A stretch of DNA of 64,000 bases from Sordaria brevicollis (Eukaryota > Ascomycota > Sordariomycetes > Sordariales > Sordariaceae), in contig JAUTDP010000010.1 in NCBI GenBank assembly GCA_033439795.1, positions 1,860,001-1,924,000 on the forward strand, read 5' to 3'. Made by a program: the position numbers and the translations under genes. Shown one piece after another: positions 22,757 to 33,038 of the stretch; within the stretch, counting starts at the first letter, position 1, and each line of letters begins with the position of its first letter. Below the pieces are notes generated by a model. That model saw nothing but the letters and a program-made list of their open reading frames with translations, was not told the origin of the DNA and ran no database searches.

Positions 22757-23422
22757 ATGTTGAATATTCTGCCCAAGCTTGTGTTTGCGGCTCTTCTGTT
22801 TATGGGTTTGGCCCATGGACTTGTTATCGAGCCCGTGGGAGATGTGACAGACACTTTCGAGCCCACTGGACATAACGAAACCGCCTTTGGAGGATGCACA
22901 CGGGTACCTATCCTTCTGCTGTCTGCTTTCAAGTATCCGTCCGACTACTAATGTAGCCATTAGTGGTATATGAAACCAGGAACCCACCCACTCGACATGG
23001 ACTTCATAGCAGACTGTCAGAACGACGATGGTTCGTATTCGACGTCACGGCAGTATCTAGGACAATGCATCGGTAACGTCGATGGGTATTTGATTATGAA
23101 AGACAAGTATGTCCTGTATTCTTTCTTGACCCTTAATAACGATAGATAGCTGACAAGGTGTTTGTTAGTGGATGGTTTGGCAGTACATGCGGCGATTGCT
23201 GGCTGGGTCCCGATCCCAACGGAAACCTGGGCCTGTTCACATGGCTTCATTGCAGCTGCTACGATGGTCTGAAATGGGGATATTCATACATAAATCTTGG
23301 TGAGTATGTTTGTCGAGCTCAGCTTTGGGATATTCACTGACAGGTATTTGACAGATGCTATCATCAGCAATTATCATGGGGTGCTCAGCTGCCTAGGTCA
23401 CATTGCGGTAGTGGAGAAGTGA
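22757..23422 (+). CDS. Secreted cyanovirin-N homology (CVNH) protein
   Basis: Four exons: 22757-22903, 22964-23106, 23169-23299, 23355-23422; 162 aa with consistent phases. Signal peptide at 1-21 (LVFAALLFMGLAHG). The mature part matches the CVNH double repeat: first half DFIADCQNDDGSY...LGQCIGNVDGYL (about 62-92), the linking NGWFGSTC (97-104), second half WLHCSCYDG...YINLDAIISNYHGVLSC (122-153). The L-x-x-C-I-x-N-x-x-G-x-L pattern in repeat 1 and I-N-L-D-x-x-I-x-N-x-x-G-x-L in repeat 2 are the family hallmark. Nine cysteines suggest disulfide stabilisation for secretion. Family members are often mannose-binding lectins; the ligand here is unknown. Most fungal CVNH proteins I know lack a signal peptide, so secretion is notable. 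It is not obviously linked to its neighbours. Confidence 0.85.
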
Positions 23423-23769
23423 TGATCGTGAGGTAAAGCGGTCTCTGTTGTCTGGAGTCAACAAAAGTTTGCTTTGGGTTTGATTTGGCTGGGTGGATTG
23501 ACAAATGAATGGAAGATATGAGGGGGCCAAAAGTTGAATGGTGATTTACCTTGAAATTGTCTGAAATTCCTCTCCATAACCGGTGACAGCAATATGTCTC
23601 TCAAAAGTACACGTTTCCTAAAGCCGAGCTACCCTTTTGTTTCTGTCCAATTTCCTCTTAATCGAAACGCCGTGTTGCTGCCCTGATGCCCAAAAGTCTC
23701 TACGCCAATCTCCATCAAACACATCCATTGATGCCACACGCAAACGCCTTTTGTCCCTCCTTCCCTTGC
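23423..23769. other. Intergenic region (convergent 3' ends)
   Basis: Spacer between two convergent genes; nothing recognisable. Confidence 0.6.
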
Positions 23770-24246
23770 CTAGTACTCCTCATCATAATCCTCCAACTGC
23801 GGGATCGTGACATCAAACGGCACATTCCCCTCCGCCTTCTCCGGATCAACCAGCGCAAAGGCCACAGCGCTCACATCCGCCAGCTTGGCAGATTCCACCG
23901 TGTCTTCGTCTTCGACTTTAAGCCTCTTCCATCCATGGTTGAGATCATTAGAGCTTCGTGGAATGCCATAAACAACCTTGACGTCGCCTTCGGGTAAGGG
24001 GATCGGCTCGGAGTCGACGGCAAACATGAGACCGTTGGGGTAGCGGTCGTGCAGGATCTGGAGGAGCTCCTGGGACACCTGGGCAAAGGTCCAGTCTAGC
24101 ATGACGAAGAGGAAGATGGTGTGGATGCCGCATTTGAGACGGAGGGTGATGCGGGGGTCGTCGACCGGGTTGTTGGTTGAACGAGGCTGGTGTGACTGTG
24201 GTCAGTATCTTGTGAGAGTGCGGGCGGCAAGGAGGTTGCTTACCAT
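23770..24246 (-). CDS. Small conserved acidic protein, possible ubiquitin-like fold
   Basis: The first exon appears to be only the ATG (24246-24244); the intron runs from 24243 to 24187 and exon 2 is 24186-23770, giving 139 aa. The joined start reads MPRSTNNPVDDPRITLRLKC. The alternative, starting at the internal ATG at 24102, would lose ITLRLKCGIHTIFLFV, which looks like a pair of beta strands. Then come a helix (FAQVSQELLQILHDRY), a proline-containing strand region and an acidic C-terminus (EDYDEEY). The strand-strand-helix opening resembles a beta-grasp or ubiquitin-like module; that is inference. I recall similar short proteins in other ascomycetes without assigned function. It is divergent from the Tim17-type gene at 24834. 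Confidence 0.72.
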
Positions 24247-24833
24247 TGTGACTTATCAGCTCTAATATTCTCAATATTTTGTGAGGGATTATGCAAACAG
24301 AAGAACGTTTGGATTTCAAAAGTTTTGCTGTTCCCAGCTGAGATCCGAGAAATTGGAGTCAAAGGGTTGTTCCTGACACTGCAGCAAGGGATGCAAGTGA
24401 TGGTCTGTGAATTGCAGTGAGTGTGATGACGTTGGTCGGGTGGGTTGGAGACAGGCGCGATCCGACCCGCTTTCTCCGCGTTTTGGAGGGGAAGCTAGCA
24501 GGGAGCTCGGGCCACCTCCAATCTCTGATATCCACATGCAAGCATGCAGCCGGCTTCAAGCTGTTCGTTCGTCAAACTGAACTGGACTTTGGGGGAGATT
24601 TCGTTCTCCAGTGACACTGATTCAGTTGCCTTTCCCTGTTCCACGCGGTGGATCACCAACGAACCAGCGCAAACACCTTGACGTCTTTATCGGCTTGAGC
24701 TGCCCCGAATTGAACTCGACAACACTAGCAGAGATTGAGTTGCTGACCGACACCACCGAGAATCCCGACAAAGGACACATCACGACAGGAAGACTGCGAT
24801 ACCACACCAACTCACCTCTCGACACTTGCCAAC
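24247..24833. other. Intergenic region, divergent promoters
   Basis: About 590 nt between two divergently transcribed genes, presumably holding both promoters. No gene is supported. Confidence 0.6.
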
Positions 24834-25518
24834 ATGCCGACCATCACCCAACAAGAACCACCAAAGGCCGCCGTGCCAGAACCCGTCCCCGAATATGTCA
24901 CCAAATGTCGTCTTTCTATCCCCGATGCCGTACGAATCCCGCTTGCGTCGAGTACCGCCCTGCTCATTGGCTTCACCCTCGGATTTAGCCAGGGCATGAA
25001 GACAGCCGGCATGCGCTTCCGCGCTGAACACGCCCACAAGCTGCCAACCACCAAGATGGGATGGTACTTCTACCACAAGAGCAAGAACTACAGCTCGATC
25101 TGGGGCGGCGCCAAGGAGGGTGCCCGGATGGGAGCCAAGATTTGCTTTTGGACGACAGCCATGTTCGGTATCGAGCACATGTTTGACTCCTATCGCGGGA
25201 CGGCCGACGTCTTCAACACCGTAACCGCCTGTGTGACTGTTTCGGGAGCCTTCAGTCTATGGAGTACGTGATCGCCTCTCTGCCAGACTCTTGTCGATCA
25301 TCCGCTAACTATGCGCTCCTCATCCAGATCGCTTCTCATTGCCCATGGCGGCCCGGACAACCAAGACTGCCCTCGTTGTAGGCATCGCATACGGAGGCTT
25401 GCAAGATGTAGCTGGTATCGCCAGAGGCCGACCCATCGGATATGCGGAGTTCGTCAAGCGCCGCCTTGGTTACCCCAAAAATACTTTCGACGAGAACCAG
25501 AAGGAGCGGGTGATTTAA
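24834..25518 (+). CDS. Tim17/Tim22/Tim23-family inner mitochondrial membrane protein
   Basis: Exons 24834-25263 and 25328-25518, 206 aa. Four hydrophobic segments fit the family: RIPLASSTALLIGFTLGF (about 34-51), a Gly-rich segment ARMGAKICFWTTAMFG, a third segment (FNTVTACVTVSGAFSLW) and ALVVGIAYGGLQDVAG, with small-residue GxxxG-like packing. The N-terminus is Pro-rich and lacks a cleavable presequence. The family includes TIM translocase channels, the complex I subunit B14.7/NDUFA11 and the assembly factor TIMMDC1; length and the basic C-terminal tail (FVKRRLGYPKN) leave a complex I subunit or assembly role as open as translocation. The exon join completes the Trp-Asn codons in phase. Confidence 0.85.
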
Positions 25519-26455
25519 AGACGACCAAGTCCATTTCTCCTCGGTCCACATCTTTGCCCAACGGTGCAACCCAATTCGATCGGTGAAGTCGGGAATACGA
25601 AGCACAGCGTTGGTCGAGTTTTCGATGCTACCAACAAGTCCGACATCGGAAGTCCCAGATGCTCCGCAACGGTTATTCAAGGTCGAAAGAAATCACAACA
25701 CTTGCGACTTGCAGAATGTCGGGGTTACTGGTGCATTTTCATGACAAACCGCCGACAGGACCCTCAGTACCTCCATCATGCACAACAAATGCCAAAGCAT
25801 TTTTAAGAAATATCCAGCATGGCGCCCGCATCAGCCGAATTGGATTCTAGATCGATATCGACCTTCACCCGCCGAGTTATGCGCAAAAGTCATCATTATT
25901 GGGCGGTGCATATAGGAGCCTTCTAGCCATCGGCAATGAATATCAGAAATCGGCGGCTTAGATTTGTAGAAAAGGTACCAGCTGACCTGGTAGGCATTGT
26001 TTGGGAACGCTCTGGAATGCTTGGATTGGAATCGTTAACGGCATCCAACCCCACTCGCCAATTCCTCCTTGTCACTTGTCAGACAGGCGAGCTCTCCTAG
26101 CTTCGGCAATCATGCATCGTCGGGGTATCTCTTTGGCGAGACAGGGACTGGGAGGACCAATTGTCGGGAGAGATCAAGGGGGGGGACGTCACTCCGCCTA
26201 ATCTCCCCTCAGATCATACCCCAGCAGATCGCGGCTACTGGCGGCCTTTGGGGTCGGCCACGTGACGCCCTGATAAGAAGCAAGCGCAATGATGCCAATG
26301 GCTGCATACCATCCCGCCGCATCATTAAACATAGCCCGCGTCAACGATACCTTGACAAAGGGAAGATCGGAGGGTAGTCATCCCCGAGATAGCAAATCGG
26401 CTTGTCGTTTGTCTTCTGCCGGTCCCCTACGCCGCTACTTGGAAGGATGGATCTG
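25519..26455. other. Intergenic region left of the hAT element
   Basis: Normal-composition DNA without a supported gene. Before the transposon inserted it would have been continuous with the promoter of the proline dehydrogenase gene at 29889. Confidence 0.6.
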
Positions 26456-26463
26456 GTACGTTC
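26456..26463. repeat. Target site duplication, left (hAT)
   Basis: Reads gtacgttc, directly outside the left terminal repeat. The right copy at 29600-29607 reads gtatgttc, one C-to-T difference. Eight bases is the hallmark length for hAT insertions. Confidence 0.85.
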
Positions 26464-26483
26464 CAGCGTCCCACACAAAGCAA
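26464..26483 (+). repeat. hAT terminal inverted repeat, left
   Basis: CAGCGTCCCACACAAAGCAA; pairs with the complement of 29580-29599 with mismatches only at positions 6 and 7. Confidence 0.88.
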
Positions 26484-26659
26484 TCAGTATACAAAGCAAA
26501 GCAATTTGAAGGGGTGGTACGCAAAGCAAATCGAGCGTTGAATCAAAGCAAATTTGAGCTCTAATTTGCTTTATTTGCTTTACGTAGGGTGTTCGTCAGC
26601 GGGCGTTTTTTTTCTACAATAACCTACTTCTCCGATGCGTATAGTATAATTTTTTACTA

Positions 26660-29430
26660 TAAATGACCGGGTATAAAGGTAAGAAGGAAGTTCGTATATT
26701 AGCGCGGAAATTATATTGGCTGGGTATTAAAGTATAGAAGTTTTAGTATTTTAATCGTACCTACCCTCGATTTATCCTCTTCCCTATTGCCTTTATTATT
26801 AATTAAATCTATTAATTAAAATAATTCTAATAGATTATATATACTTCGTATTAAAATAATACTACGATACTATTATATCCTAATTAAATTAATCGATAAT
26901 TGTACTAACCGATGTTAATATTACCTTATAATCCTCCTTATTAAACGAAGTGCCCGAATCGCTTTAACCCCGTAACCTTCGGAATTTCTTCGGGCTGGTA
27001 CCCCGCCGTTCGTTTAAAGCCCGCGTTGCTAATTTGAAATAATATAACGCTAACGATATCGCTCGAAAATAGCCGGTAGATTGGCTATACGTAAAATACG
27101 AAGGTTGGAAGTTCGTTTTCGAAGTTTAGGTATAGAAAAAACGTAAGGAACGGTTATAAATTAACGATTATAATACCCAATTAGTACGTTTAACTAGCGA
27201 TTTTAAAAAGGATAGGAAATTCTTTTTATACGGTATATATAAATCTTTATTTAATTTAGTAGCGATTTTAGCGTTAACGTTTTATTTAAATAAAATTTAT
27301 AATTTATATAAAGGTAGCTAATTAAATTCGAAAAAGCGACTGCGTATTAATTAAAATAATAATAATATACGTATTTTTTTTAATTGGTTATTTAATTAAT
27401 TATTTTAGATTATCGTAATTATTACCGGCGATAATATTAAAAAATTGTTAATCGATTTTATTATTAATTCGGATATAGGCTTTATAATTGTCGAAAACCC
27501 TAAATTTCGTAAATTATTTCGATTAATAAACTGTACCGTTGTAAACCTAGTTTTGCCCGAGAGTAGGATAATTATTAAAAAGTAATTAGAAGAGCGTTTT
27601 AATAGAAATAAGGTTTGTATCCGAGAGGAATTTACTAAAACCTATTATAAAATTAATCTCTCCTTCGATTTTTAATCCTTATTAAATGGCCTTCTTATAT
27701 TCGTAATTATTGTATATTATATTAACGCGGTTAACGTACTACGGATTCGGTTAATTGCGATAAATTTCGTTAAAGGCTAATATAACGGTGAAAATATTAG
27801 TAAAATCCGATATTATCCGGTCAATTTTATTAAGAGCGCTTATTAATAATTTGGGGTTAATAAAAGCTGTTATTTATATTGTTTTTGATAATTATAATAT
27901 CCGCGATAAATTAGGCGTATTTTAATCCGATAATGCGTTTTTAAATAATACCGCGATTAAATATATCCTCGACTGTAGGCCCCGTGTTAACGTCTTTAAC
28001 CGCTGTATTCGTTATTTGGGTTATATCCTAAATTTAACGGCGAAGGCCTTTTTTAGAGGGGATATTCTTAAAATTATAAATAAGGAATTCGACCCTAATA
28101 TTTTAAAAGCGGAAGAGTAGTAATTATTAACGTAATAGCGAAAGTGTAAAGCTATTAGCAAGTTCTATAACCTTATTATTTTTATTCGAAGATTATTATA
28201 ACGGCGGTCGAATTTTCGAAAAGTAATGGTTGGCGATATAATTCTAGAATAAATTACCGAATTTAGAAATATTTATATCGATAATAAGGATAAAAACCTT
28301 ACCCTCCTTTAAAATAATTCGACCCGTTAGAATTCGTAATATTATATAATCGAGCGCGTAATACGATTACGACCGATTTTCGATTATTAGTATATAATAA
28401 ATAAGGATAATTTAGTTAAAAAGAAGTTAGAAATATTGAATAAAGACGATTAAGTAATACTACGTATTATTAACGCCGTTTTAATAAAATTTAAAGAATT
28501 TACTAAACGCTACGAAAGTAAGCGAATACCCCTTAATAGTATCCTATTTAATTTGAAAAAATTAATAAATAAATTTAAAAGGCTATATTCTATATACTAT
28601 ATTAGTTTTAAAGTTAAATTATTTAAAGGTAATCTAAATATCCCCTAACGATATCCCTTAATTAATTTTAATAATGCCCAATTTAACGAAGGTTCTTAAC
28701 AATTATATTAATAACGTAATTTATTAATTCGATATTAAAATTACGCCGACGTACTTCGAATTAATTAATTACACGCCCAACCTTATTAATAATAATAAGA
28801 ATAATTTCGAATCGATTTTAGCCTTAATAGCGATCGCTTTATCTATAATAATATTAATCTATTTTTATCCAAATTATAAAAATACGTAAATTTTATAAAA
28901 AATAGCCAACCCTATTGGATAACGATATTATTATACCCTACTAAATATAAAAAGGTTTTAAATTCGTATTATAACCGATTAAAGAGCGTTAATTTAATTA
29001 AGGAATTTAAATAAATTTTTTTAGATCGATATTATAATAGCGATTAGGAAATAGAGCCGAATTTATACTATATAGAAAGAGAGGTACATTGTTGGGAATA
29101 TATCCTCGAGGATAATTTTTTTAATTTATTTAGTAATAAAGTTAATTTTAGTAAATTAGAGTTTTATTTCCTTATAAGGGTTATAGAGAAGGATTTAATT
29201 ATTAATCCCCTCGAATAGTAGTCTAATTACCGCTAAAAAGACCGGTTTCTAAGGTTATTACGTATAGTTATCGATATATTAACTATATTAACGATATTTA
29301 TTAAATTAGAGAAGGTATTTAATAAGACTAGAATTATTATCGGTTAATAAAGGTATCGATTGTAGTAATTTACTATAGAACGTATTACCCTATATAAAAA
29401 TTAGCTTTAAAAGTAGGGTAATTAGGTAGC
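26660..29430 (+). pseudogene. hAT transposase remnant, destroyed by RIP
   Basis: Reading the plus strand through many stop codons shows the fungal hAT order: ENPKFRKLFRLIN (about 27495-27535), KINLSFDF followed by a stop where the conserved Trp is expected and SLLNGL (about 27645-27685), IVYYINA and LRIRLIAINFVKG with NGENIS (to about 27800), SDNAFLNNTA (about 27930), and CIRYLGYILNLTAKAFFRG (about 28000-28060). These correspond to the SFDxWTSxN, GxHxGENI, TDNAxNN and CxxHxLNLxxK blocks of functional relatives. Most broken codons are TAG/TAA, as expected when CAG/CAA/TGG codons lose C to T. No functional protein can be made. The 5' and 3' limits of the original frame are approximate. Confidence 0.82.
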
Positions 29431-29579
29431 GGGTATAGGGACCGGAATAATAATATATATTAGAAAATGTATTATCCGAGACAAATTTGAATAAATTAAA
29501 GCAAATCTATATTGTAATAAGCAAATCTAGTCTAGAAATTATACAAACAAAGCAAATCAAAGGTCAGATTTGCTTTGAT

Positions 29580-29599
29580 TTGCTTTGTGTGGATCGCTG
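29580..29599 (-). repeat. hAT terminal inverted repeat, right
   Basis: On the minus strand reads CAGCGATCCACACAAAGCAA, the partner of the left terminal repeat. Confidence 0.88.
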
Positions 29600-29607
29600 G
29601 TATGTTC
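29600..29607. repeat. Target site duplication, right (hAT)
   Basis: gtatgttc, matching the left copy except for C to T at the fourth base. Confidence 0.85.
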
Positions 29608-29734
29608 TATTTGTTGGCGGCGGTCCAGCTGCTCTCCCAGGGGCGACGAGCTAAAGATGAGATGACGGTCTGTGGTATGCGCAGGTATCTCCGAAATACG
29701 CAGGCTGGTTGATTATCTTGGACCAAGCGGCGTC

Positions 29735-29741
29735 TATATAT
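29735..29741 (+). promoter_or_regulatory. TATA-like box of proline dehydrogenase
   Basis: TATATAT about 150 nt before the chosen ATG at 29889 and only about 130 nt from the right target duplication of the hAT element. It supports a transcript starting after 29740, and therefore the downstream ATG. Confidence 0.5.
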
Positions 29742-29888
29742 CCCACAGGCATAACCTCTCTCGTTTGTTTTCTCTTATATGACCTACTTCATCATCCCTT
29801 GTGTTTGTGCGGTGTTGTCCATCTCTTTGTTTGGCCCATCCTAGTACTTCCATCACACAAAGCCATCCAACCTCGTACTGACCACGAT

Positions 29889-31523
29889 ATGATCCCTTCA
29901 ACCAGATCACCTGCCAGCAGGCAGTTGGTTTGCAACCTTGGACATGCTCGGGCAAGAACCTTGGGCTCTTCACTTGGACCTGCCGTGGCTTCCATCTCGT
30001 CTCATCATGTCTCACATTCAACCTCACCGCTCGGGTGTTTCAACGGCACCAGGAGGGTTTACTCAACAAGATTTATACACTCCTCCACCAACCGACCTAG
30101 GCCTACCGACCACCTAACTATCGATAACGCCTCATCACTATCAACAATAACAGACCTACCACCTCAGCCCAGCAACGAGAAGATGCCACCCAAGACTCCT
30201 TCACCACTGGCAGTACTGCCACTAACCAACGTTCTCCGATCATGGATGACCACCACCGTCTCCTCCTCACCTTTACTCCTACCACCCTCACTAGCCGCCA
30301 TGTCCGTCCTCGCCCACACCACCAATCCAGCCCTCAACCCGGACCGCAACCCCCTCCTGCGCGCCTTCCTCAAAAGAACCTTCTACGCCCAATTCTGCGC
30401 CGGCGAGAACCCAGCCGAGGTCCGCCAAACTATCGACTCCCTAAAACAAATCGGTTTCAGCGGCGTCATCCTCGGCTACGCGCGCGAAGTCGTCCTGTCG
30501 GACTCTGAGACCGCCGACCTCGCTTCCTGCGCGACCGAGGGTGGTGCTGCCGCCGAGGAATGCGTTCGGAACGAAATTACCCCCTGGGCTGAAGGAACGA
30601 TGGAGACTGTCCGCCTTGCGTCACCGGGTGACTTTGTAGCGCTTAAGTTTACTGGAGCCGGCCGGCAGGCCCTCTATGCGCTCTCAAAGCGTCTCCCACC
30701 CTCTGAAGCTCTAGGCGGTGCCATTGACAGGATTTGTCAACTTGCTGCAGAGCGAGGTGTCCGGTTGCTGTTCGACGCGGAACAAACAGCTTTGCAGGCT
30801 GGGATTGATGATTGGACTTTGGACTATATGCGCCGGTACAACACTTCTTCTGCCGTGGTCTACGGCACGTATCAAGCCTACCTCAAGTCCACCCCCGCTA
30901 CCTTATCCAAACACTTGGCCATCGCTGCCAAAGAAGGATTTACTTTGGGAGTTAAGTTGGTTCGCGGCGCATACCTAGGGTCAGATCCTCGCCATCTCAT
31001 ATGCGACACAAAGGAGGATACAGACGCTCAATACGACGGTATCGCCGAGTCGCTACTTCGCAAGAGCTGGTCAGCCCCTTTATCCCCACCGGCACCTCGA
31101 TCGGAAAAGGAACTTACCTTCCCGGAAGTAAGCGTGGTACTGGCAACTCACAACCGCGACTCAGTCCTCAAGGGAAAAGCCCTTCTCGACAGCGGCAAGT
31201 CCAAATTGGGTTACGACCAGGTGGCATTTGCGCAGTTGCAGGGGATGGCGGATGAAGTTAGTTGTGAGCTTGTATCTGGGCCTCACGAAACCTCTTCCCA
31301 AATGGAGGCCGCTGAGAAGAAAGGGACTGGAAGTGAAGAAGGGGTTAATAAGCCGCAGGTGTATAAGTACCTGGTCTGGGGATCAACGGGGGAGTGCATG
31401 AAGTACCTGCTCAGGAGGGCTTATGAAAATCGGGATGCGGTGCAGAGGACGAGGAGTGGACGGGAGGCGATGGGTAGAGAGGTGGGGAGGAGGGTTAGGG
31501 GGTTGTTTGGGCTTTCTGCCTGA
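29889..31523 (+). CDS. PUT1: Proline dehydrogenase (mitochondrial proline oxidase)
   Basis: Intronless, 544 aa from 29889. The frame is open further upstream to 29709, but a TATA-like box at 29735 and an Arg/Ser-rich, acid-free start (MIPSTRSPASRQLV) argue for 29889. The enzyme oxidises proline to pyrroline-5-carboxylate with FAD and passes electrons to the respiratory chain. Motifs of the PutA/PRODH barrel: LFDAEQTALQAGID (substrate/FAD region), VVYGTYQAYLK, LGVKLVRGAYLGSDP (about 353-367), SVVLATHNRDSV (about 415-426), FAQLQGMADEVS (about 446-457), YLVWGSTGECMKYLLRRAYEN near the end, with the RRAxEN motif that contacts the substrate carboxylate. An S/P/T-rich region (about 60-140) follows the presequence. 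A RIP-heterochromatic hAT element ends about 290 nt upstream of the ATG. Confidence 0.95.
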   Translation: MIPSTRSPASRQLVCNLGHARARTLGSSLGPAVASISSHHVSHSTSPLGCFNGTRRVYSTRFIHSSTNRPRPTDHLTIDNASSLSTITDLPPQPSNEKMPPKTPSPLAVLPLTNVLRSWMTTTVSSSPLLLPPSLAAMSVLAHTTNPALNPDRNPLLRAFLKRTFYAQFCAGENPAEVRQTIDSLKQIGFSGVILGYAREVVLSDSETADLASCATEGGAAAEECVRNEITPWAEGTMETVRLASPGDFVALKFTGAGRQALYALSKRLPPSEALGGAIDRICQLAAERGVRLLFDAEQTALQAGIDDWTLDYMRRYNTSSAVVYGTYQAYLKSTPATLSKHLAIAAKEGFTLGVKLVRGAYLGSDPRHLICDTKEDTDAQYDGIAESLLRKSWSAPLSPPAPRSEKELTFPEVSVVLATHNRDSVLKGKALLDSGKSKLGYDQVAFAQLQGMADEVSCELVSGPHETSSQMEAAEKKGTGSEEGVNKPQVYKYLVWGSTGECMKYLLRRAYENRDAVQRTRSGREAMGREVGRRVRGLFGLSA

Positions 31524-32326
31524 TAATTTCTCTACCTCCCCTATCCTGTCTTGGGTCGACAGAGGACTTGTTATTTGCTGTTTATGGGCTTTTTTTACTC
31601 TTCCCAGGGGGCATTTTCTCGTTTCTTATGGCGCATGGCGAGGTTTGAACTTTGAATTTCAGCAGCGTGGGACATTTACAGACAGTTACAGTCAGAGACA
31701 GATACAGATACAGATCGGGACATGTACCTAGGTCATGGAATACAGAACATGAACTTGATCATCTCCAATCTCGTCTTCATGTTTGTGGTATCTGTGACAA
31801 TATCTCCCGATATTTAAACTCGCGTGACTTGGGGAACAGCTCTGTTAGCAGAACTTCAAAATCCAACCGCAGTCTGAACCTCCTAAACGAAGGTCAGGCT
31901 ACCCCATATACCGTCTACCACTGGCTCAACTCCATGGCTGCCCGTTTCCAGCTCACAACCCGCTGTAGCAGTTCCCTGGTCCGGTTTTGCCATTGCCCTG
32001 TCATTTCTGTCCATCATTCGTTCCATAGTCTTTTGGCGCTTAGGTTGCTCAGGCGATTGGGCCCGCGTTTTGCATCAAAAAGGCAGTGATATTTAATTTG
32101 CCGGTAGTATGCAATTCGATCTTCAGCTCTGCATGTCCAAGTCTACCCTCGTCCATCCTCTGGTGCCAATCCAGGTCATATCTCGACCTCTTACCCTCTC
32201 TCCCTTTATGCTTCTCAAGCACATATTCTTGTTCCCCTCTTCTTCGCTTTTGTCTTCTCACCTTCAAATCTTTCCTTGCCGCTTTCCTGTTCTTCCTTGC
32301 TCTTTCTCCCCATCCTCTGCCGCACC
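31524..32326. other. Intergenic region (convergent 3' ends)
   Basis: Between the stop codons of PRODH and CGI121; includes a CAGATA-type simple repeat near 31690-31715. No gene is supported. Confidence 0.6.
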
Positions 32327-33038
32327 TTACAACCCTCTCAACGCAATCCCACTAACCACCAACCCCTCCATCTCCCTTTTCCTCCCCTCCTCATCCTGCT
32401 TATCTATCCTCTCTACTCCCGGTACTCCGTTCAGCTTGTAATACTTGCGCACCTTTGCCCAATCAGTCGACTTGGCGAACTCCTCGTCCGTCAGCGGTAC
32501 GGACGTTCCCTTGACGTGCGTGGTCAAGTGTTGCCATATGCTTTCTGGTGTTTGTGTTTGAACGGTAGAATTTTCGGAGGATACTTTGGGGTGGACGACT
32601 TTGATGACGAGGACGTCGCGCGTTTTGGAGGGGGTGAGGCCGTAGCGGCGGTAGGATTCGGAGATCTGTTTGGGTGGAAGGTGTCAGCATCCTTTTTTCT
32701 CTCTTTCTTTGCGGTTGCCTTTTTGGGAGGTGGTTGTTCGGAAGCGAGGAAGGAAAACGAACATTGTTGGTAGGACTTAGCCCAATGACAATATCGGAAT
32801 GGACATTGGGCGTCTGAAGGGTGCCCTCTGTCAAGGTGTTGAGCGCGCGGAAGATGGCGGCGAGTAAGTGTGTGCGAGAGATGATGACTGAGGCGTCGAT
32901 GAAGGCGTATTCGAACTCGGGGTTCTTGCCGATAAGCTGGGCTTGGAGGAAGTCGACATTTTGGACGTCGCGGAAGAGGGCACCGTAGACATGGTGGTCC
33001 GCGGGGACATGCTCGATGTGGAGGGTTTCGAGCGCCAT
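32327..33038 (-). CDS. CGI121: EKC/KEOPS complex subunit Cgi121
   Basis: Exons 33038-32763 and 32665-32327, 204 aa. Cgi121 (TPRKB in humans) binds Bud32 and tRNA within KEOPS, which makes the universal t6A37 tRNA modification and also affects telomeres. Family marks: FRDVQNVDFLQAQLIGKNPEFEYAFIDAS, with the residues after it (LLAAIFRAL) forming a helix, then DIVIGLSPTNN joined across the intron to ISESYRRYGLTPSKTRDVLVIKV, the most conserved block. The intron uses the unusual donor GTTCGT, chosen because the join reproduces SPTNN-ISES exactly. The C-terminus includes a DWAKVRKYYKLN motif seen in fungal members. Convergent with PRODH and divergent from the Zn2Cys6 gene. Confidence 0.93.

Larger units (their letters stand above)
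26464..29599 (+). mobile_element. hAT-superfamily DNA transposon, RIP-inactivated, complete
   Basis: About 3.1 kb, bounded by 20-nt terminal inverted repeats matching at 18 of 20 positions and by an 8-bp target duplication. The ends carry many subterminal AAGCAAA/TTTGCTT motifs in both orientations (about seven left, five right), resembling transposase-binding sites of hAT elements. A near-palindrome centred on GAGCTC lies at 26545-26572. The interior (about 26600-29470) is extremely AT-rich with CpA nearly absent, as produced by RIP; the outer ~100-140 nt keep many CpA and look unmutated. The interior encodes a broken hAT transposase on the plus strand. Confidence 0.9.

Noticed and set aside
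26464..29599. AT-rich block as mitochondrial DNA insertion or centromeric sequence
   Set aside because: Terminal repeats, 8-bp target duplication and readable hAT transposase blocks explain it as a RIP-mutated transposon.
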